From positions 1 through 6,960 of the forward strand of contig JBHJOG010000285.1 of NCBI GenBank assembly GCA_050329975.1: 6,960 bases of DNA. Reading direction: 5' to 3'. How positions within the stretch are numbered: the stretch's first letter is position 1; each line of letters starts with the position of its first letter. The DNA is from CALKHQ01 sp050329975 (GTDB taxonomy: Bacteria > Pseudomonadota > Alphaproteobacteria > CALKHQ01). The notes beneath the pieces are model-generated. The model was not told where the DNA came from and made no database searches. It saw nothing but the letters and a program-made list of their open reading frames with translations. The position numbers and the translations under genes were made by a program. Positions 6,133 to 6,960 of the stretch are shown piece by piece.

Positions 6133-6960
6133 CTACTGGCAGCCGAGCCTTTCCTGGTACTCCACGAAATTGTCCCGGGTGACATAGATCGCGGGCATCA
6201 TGATCGGCTCGGTCGGCATCGGCTCGCCGTTGACCACGTGGTCGTAGAGCACCTGGATGCCGGTGGCGCCGTGGCTCGCGCTGTCGAACCACATCGAGCC
6301 CTTGAACCCCTCGGCGCTCTGCAGGCCGTCGCAGACGCGGCTGCCGTCGATGCCGATGCCGAAGCCGGCGTCGGCGGGATAGCCGGCATTCTCCAGCGCC
6401 CGCACGCCACCCAGCACGCCGTCGTCGTTGCAGGCCCAGAAGATCCAGTGGGTCACTTCCGGATTGCCGGTCAGCACGGTGGCCATCGCGTCGACCGAGC
6501 TCACCATCGTCCCGTCGTAGGGGATGTTGAGGATCTGGTCGGTTGGCCAGTCGGGGAAGGCTTCCATCCAGGCCGCCTCGGCGCCCTGGTTGCGCTTCAT
6601 GCAGGTCTCGATCTTCTGGTCCTCGATGCTGGCGATGCGGACCACGGCATCGGGATCGTCGGCCCAGCCGGCATTGTTGTAGAGCGTAACCAGCTCCCCG
6701 CCGACCTGGCGGCCGATGTTGAAGGCGTCGATGCCGACATAGGGCACCGGCGTGCCGTCCTCGAAATAGATGTCGTCGTCGACGGCAACGATCGGGATTC
6801 CGGCCAGCTGCGCCTTCTCGGCGATCACCGGTCCCAGCGCCAGGTCGGGCACCACGATCGCGATGCCGGCGACGCCGTCGGCGACCATGGTGTCGAAGGC
6901 GGTGATGGTCAGGTCGGCGTCGAACTGCACGTCCTGGTGCATCAGCTCGGCGCCGAGCTC
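6133..6960 (-). CDS. Periplasmic sugar-binding protein (CUT2, AraF-like), 5' end outside window
   Basis: This substrate-binding protein would deliver a monosaccharide to the permease. The frame stays open through the right edge (…ELGAEL before the Met at 6942), so that Met is internal and the signal peptide plus first strand, probably some 50 residues, are missing. The fragment has the periplasmic binding protein fold seen in AraF and galactose-binding proteins. Counting from the Met at 6942, landmarks are IVAVDDD (51-57), ETCMKRNQG (R117), PEVTHWIFWACNDDGVLGG (N172), FGIGIDG (D199) and a C-terminal VTRDNF. From memory these align with E. coli AraF's IGVDD, RRRTTG, GMNDSTVLGG, IGINGVD and ITRDNF, retaining the sugar-contacting Asp, Arg and first Asn but with Asp for the second Asn. 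A pentose or hexose ligand related to arabinose or galactose is therefore likely but unproven. It is the first gene of the operon visible here and ends with TAG. Confidence 0.92.
   Translation of the reverse strand, partial: ELGAELMHQDVQFDADLTITAFDTMVADGVAGIAIVVPDLALGPVIAEKAQLAGIPIVAVDDDIYFEDGTPVPYVGIDAFNIGRQVGGELVTLYNNAGWADDPDAVVRIASIEDQKIETCMKRNQGAEAAWMEAFPDWPTDQILNIPYDGTMVSSVDAMATVLTGNPEVTHWIFWACNDDGVLGGVRALENAGYPADAGFGIGIDGSRVCDGLQSAEGFKGSMWFDSASHGATGIQVLYDHVVNGEPMPTEPIMMPAIYVTRDNFVEYQERLGCQ

Noticed and set aside
6133..6942. Met at 6942 as the true start of the sugar-binding protein
   Set aside because: The frame stays open to the window edge with ELGAEL, matching the usual binding-protein segment before this point. 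Starting here would lose the signal peptide and the first strand of the fold.
1..6960. Mobile element, phage, CRISPR or defence system
   Set aside because: No transposase, integrase, long terminal repeats, repeat-spacer array or defence-type protein was seen, and gene composition is even across the window.

Overview
The window is GC-rich (third codon positions are mostly G or C) and packed with genes. Its gene families are an IclR-type regulator, a Tat-exported amidohydrolase, and an AraFGH/Rbs-like sugar ABC importer in one operon with a PhyH-type oxygenase and an aldose epimerase. This mix suggests a Gram-negative bacterium, most likely an alphaproteobacterium with many transporters. That placement is inferred from gene content and style, not from a phylogenetic marker.

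The left arm (1-1721) is on the + strand. It holds the C-terminal end of a probable IclR-family regulator. After 26 bp and a clear Shine-Dalgarno comes a complete ATZ/TRZ-like amidohydrolase of 506 residues with a twin-arginine signal peptide. A short gap (1722-1760) containing a perfect 8-bp inverted repeat separates this arm from the converging right arm.

The right arm (1761-6960) is on the - strand and reads as one operon, running from the right edge leftwards. The order is a sugar-binding protein (5' end outside the window), a strong 11-bp hairpin, a duplicated sugar ATPase, a permease (ATGA overlap), a PhyH-family Fe(II)/2-oxoglutarate dioxygenase (27-bp gap), and a GalM-like aldose 1-epimerase (GTGA overlap). 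The binding protein, ATPase and permease form a complete CUT2-type importer that most resembles the L-arabinose AraFGH system. The epimerase would interconvert anomers of the imported sugar. The dioxygenase is the unusual member: its tight coupling to the epimerase suggests oxidation of the imported sugar or a derivative, but no substrate can be named from sequence.

The only non-coding stretches are the short gaps at 175-200, 1722-1760, 3536-3562 and 6079-6132. I saw no tRNA, rRNA, mobile element, CRISPR array or recognisable promoter. The operon promoter should lie beyond the right edge. No radically new system is evident. The most interesting points are the oxygenase-epimerase pair in a sugar-uptake operon, the hairpin that sets off the binding-protein gene, and the exported amidohydrolase that lacks the usual deaminase glutamate.
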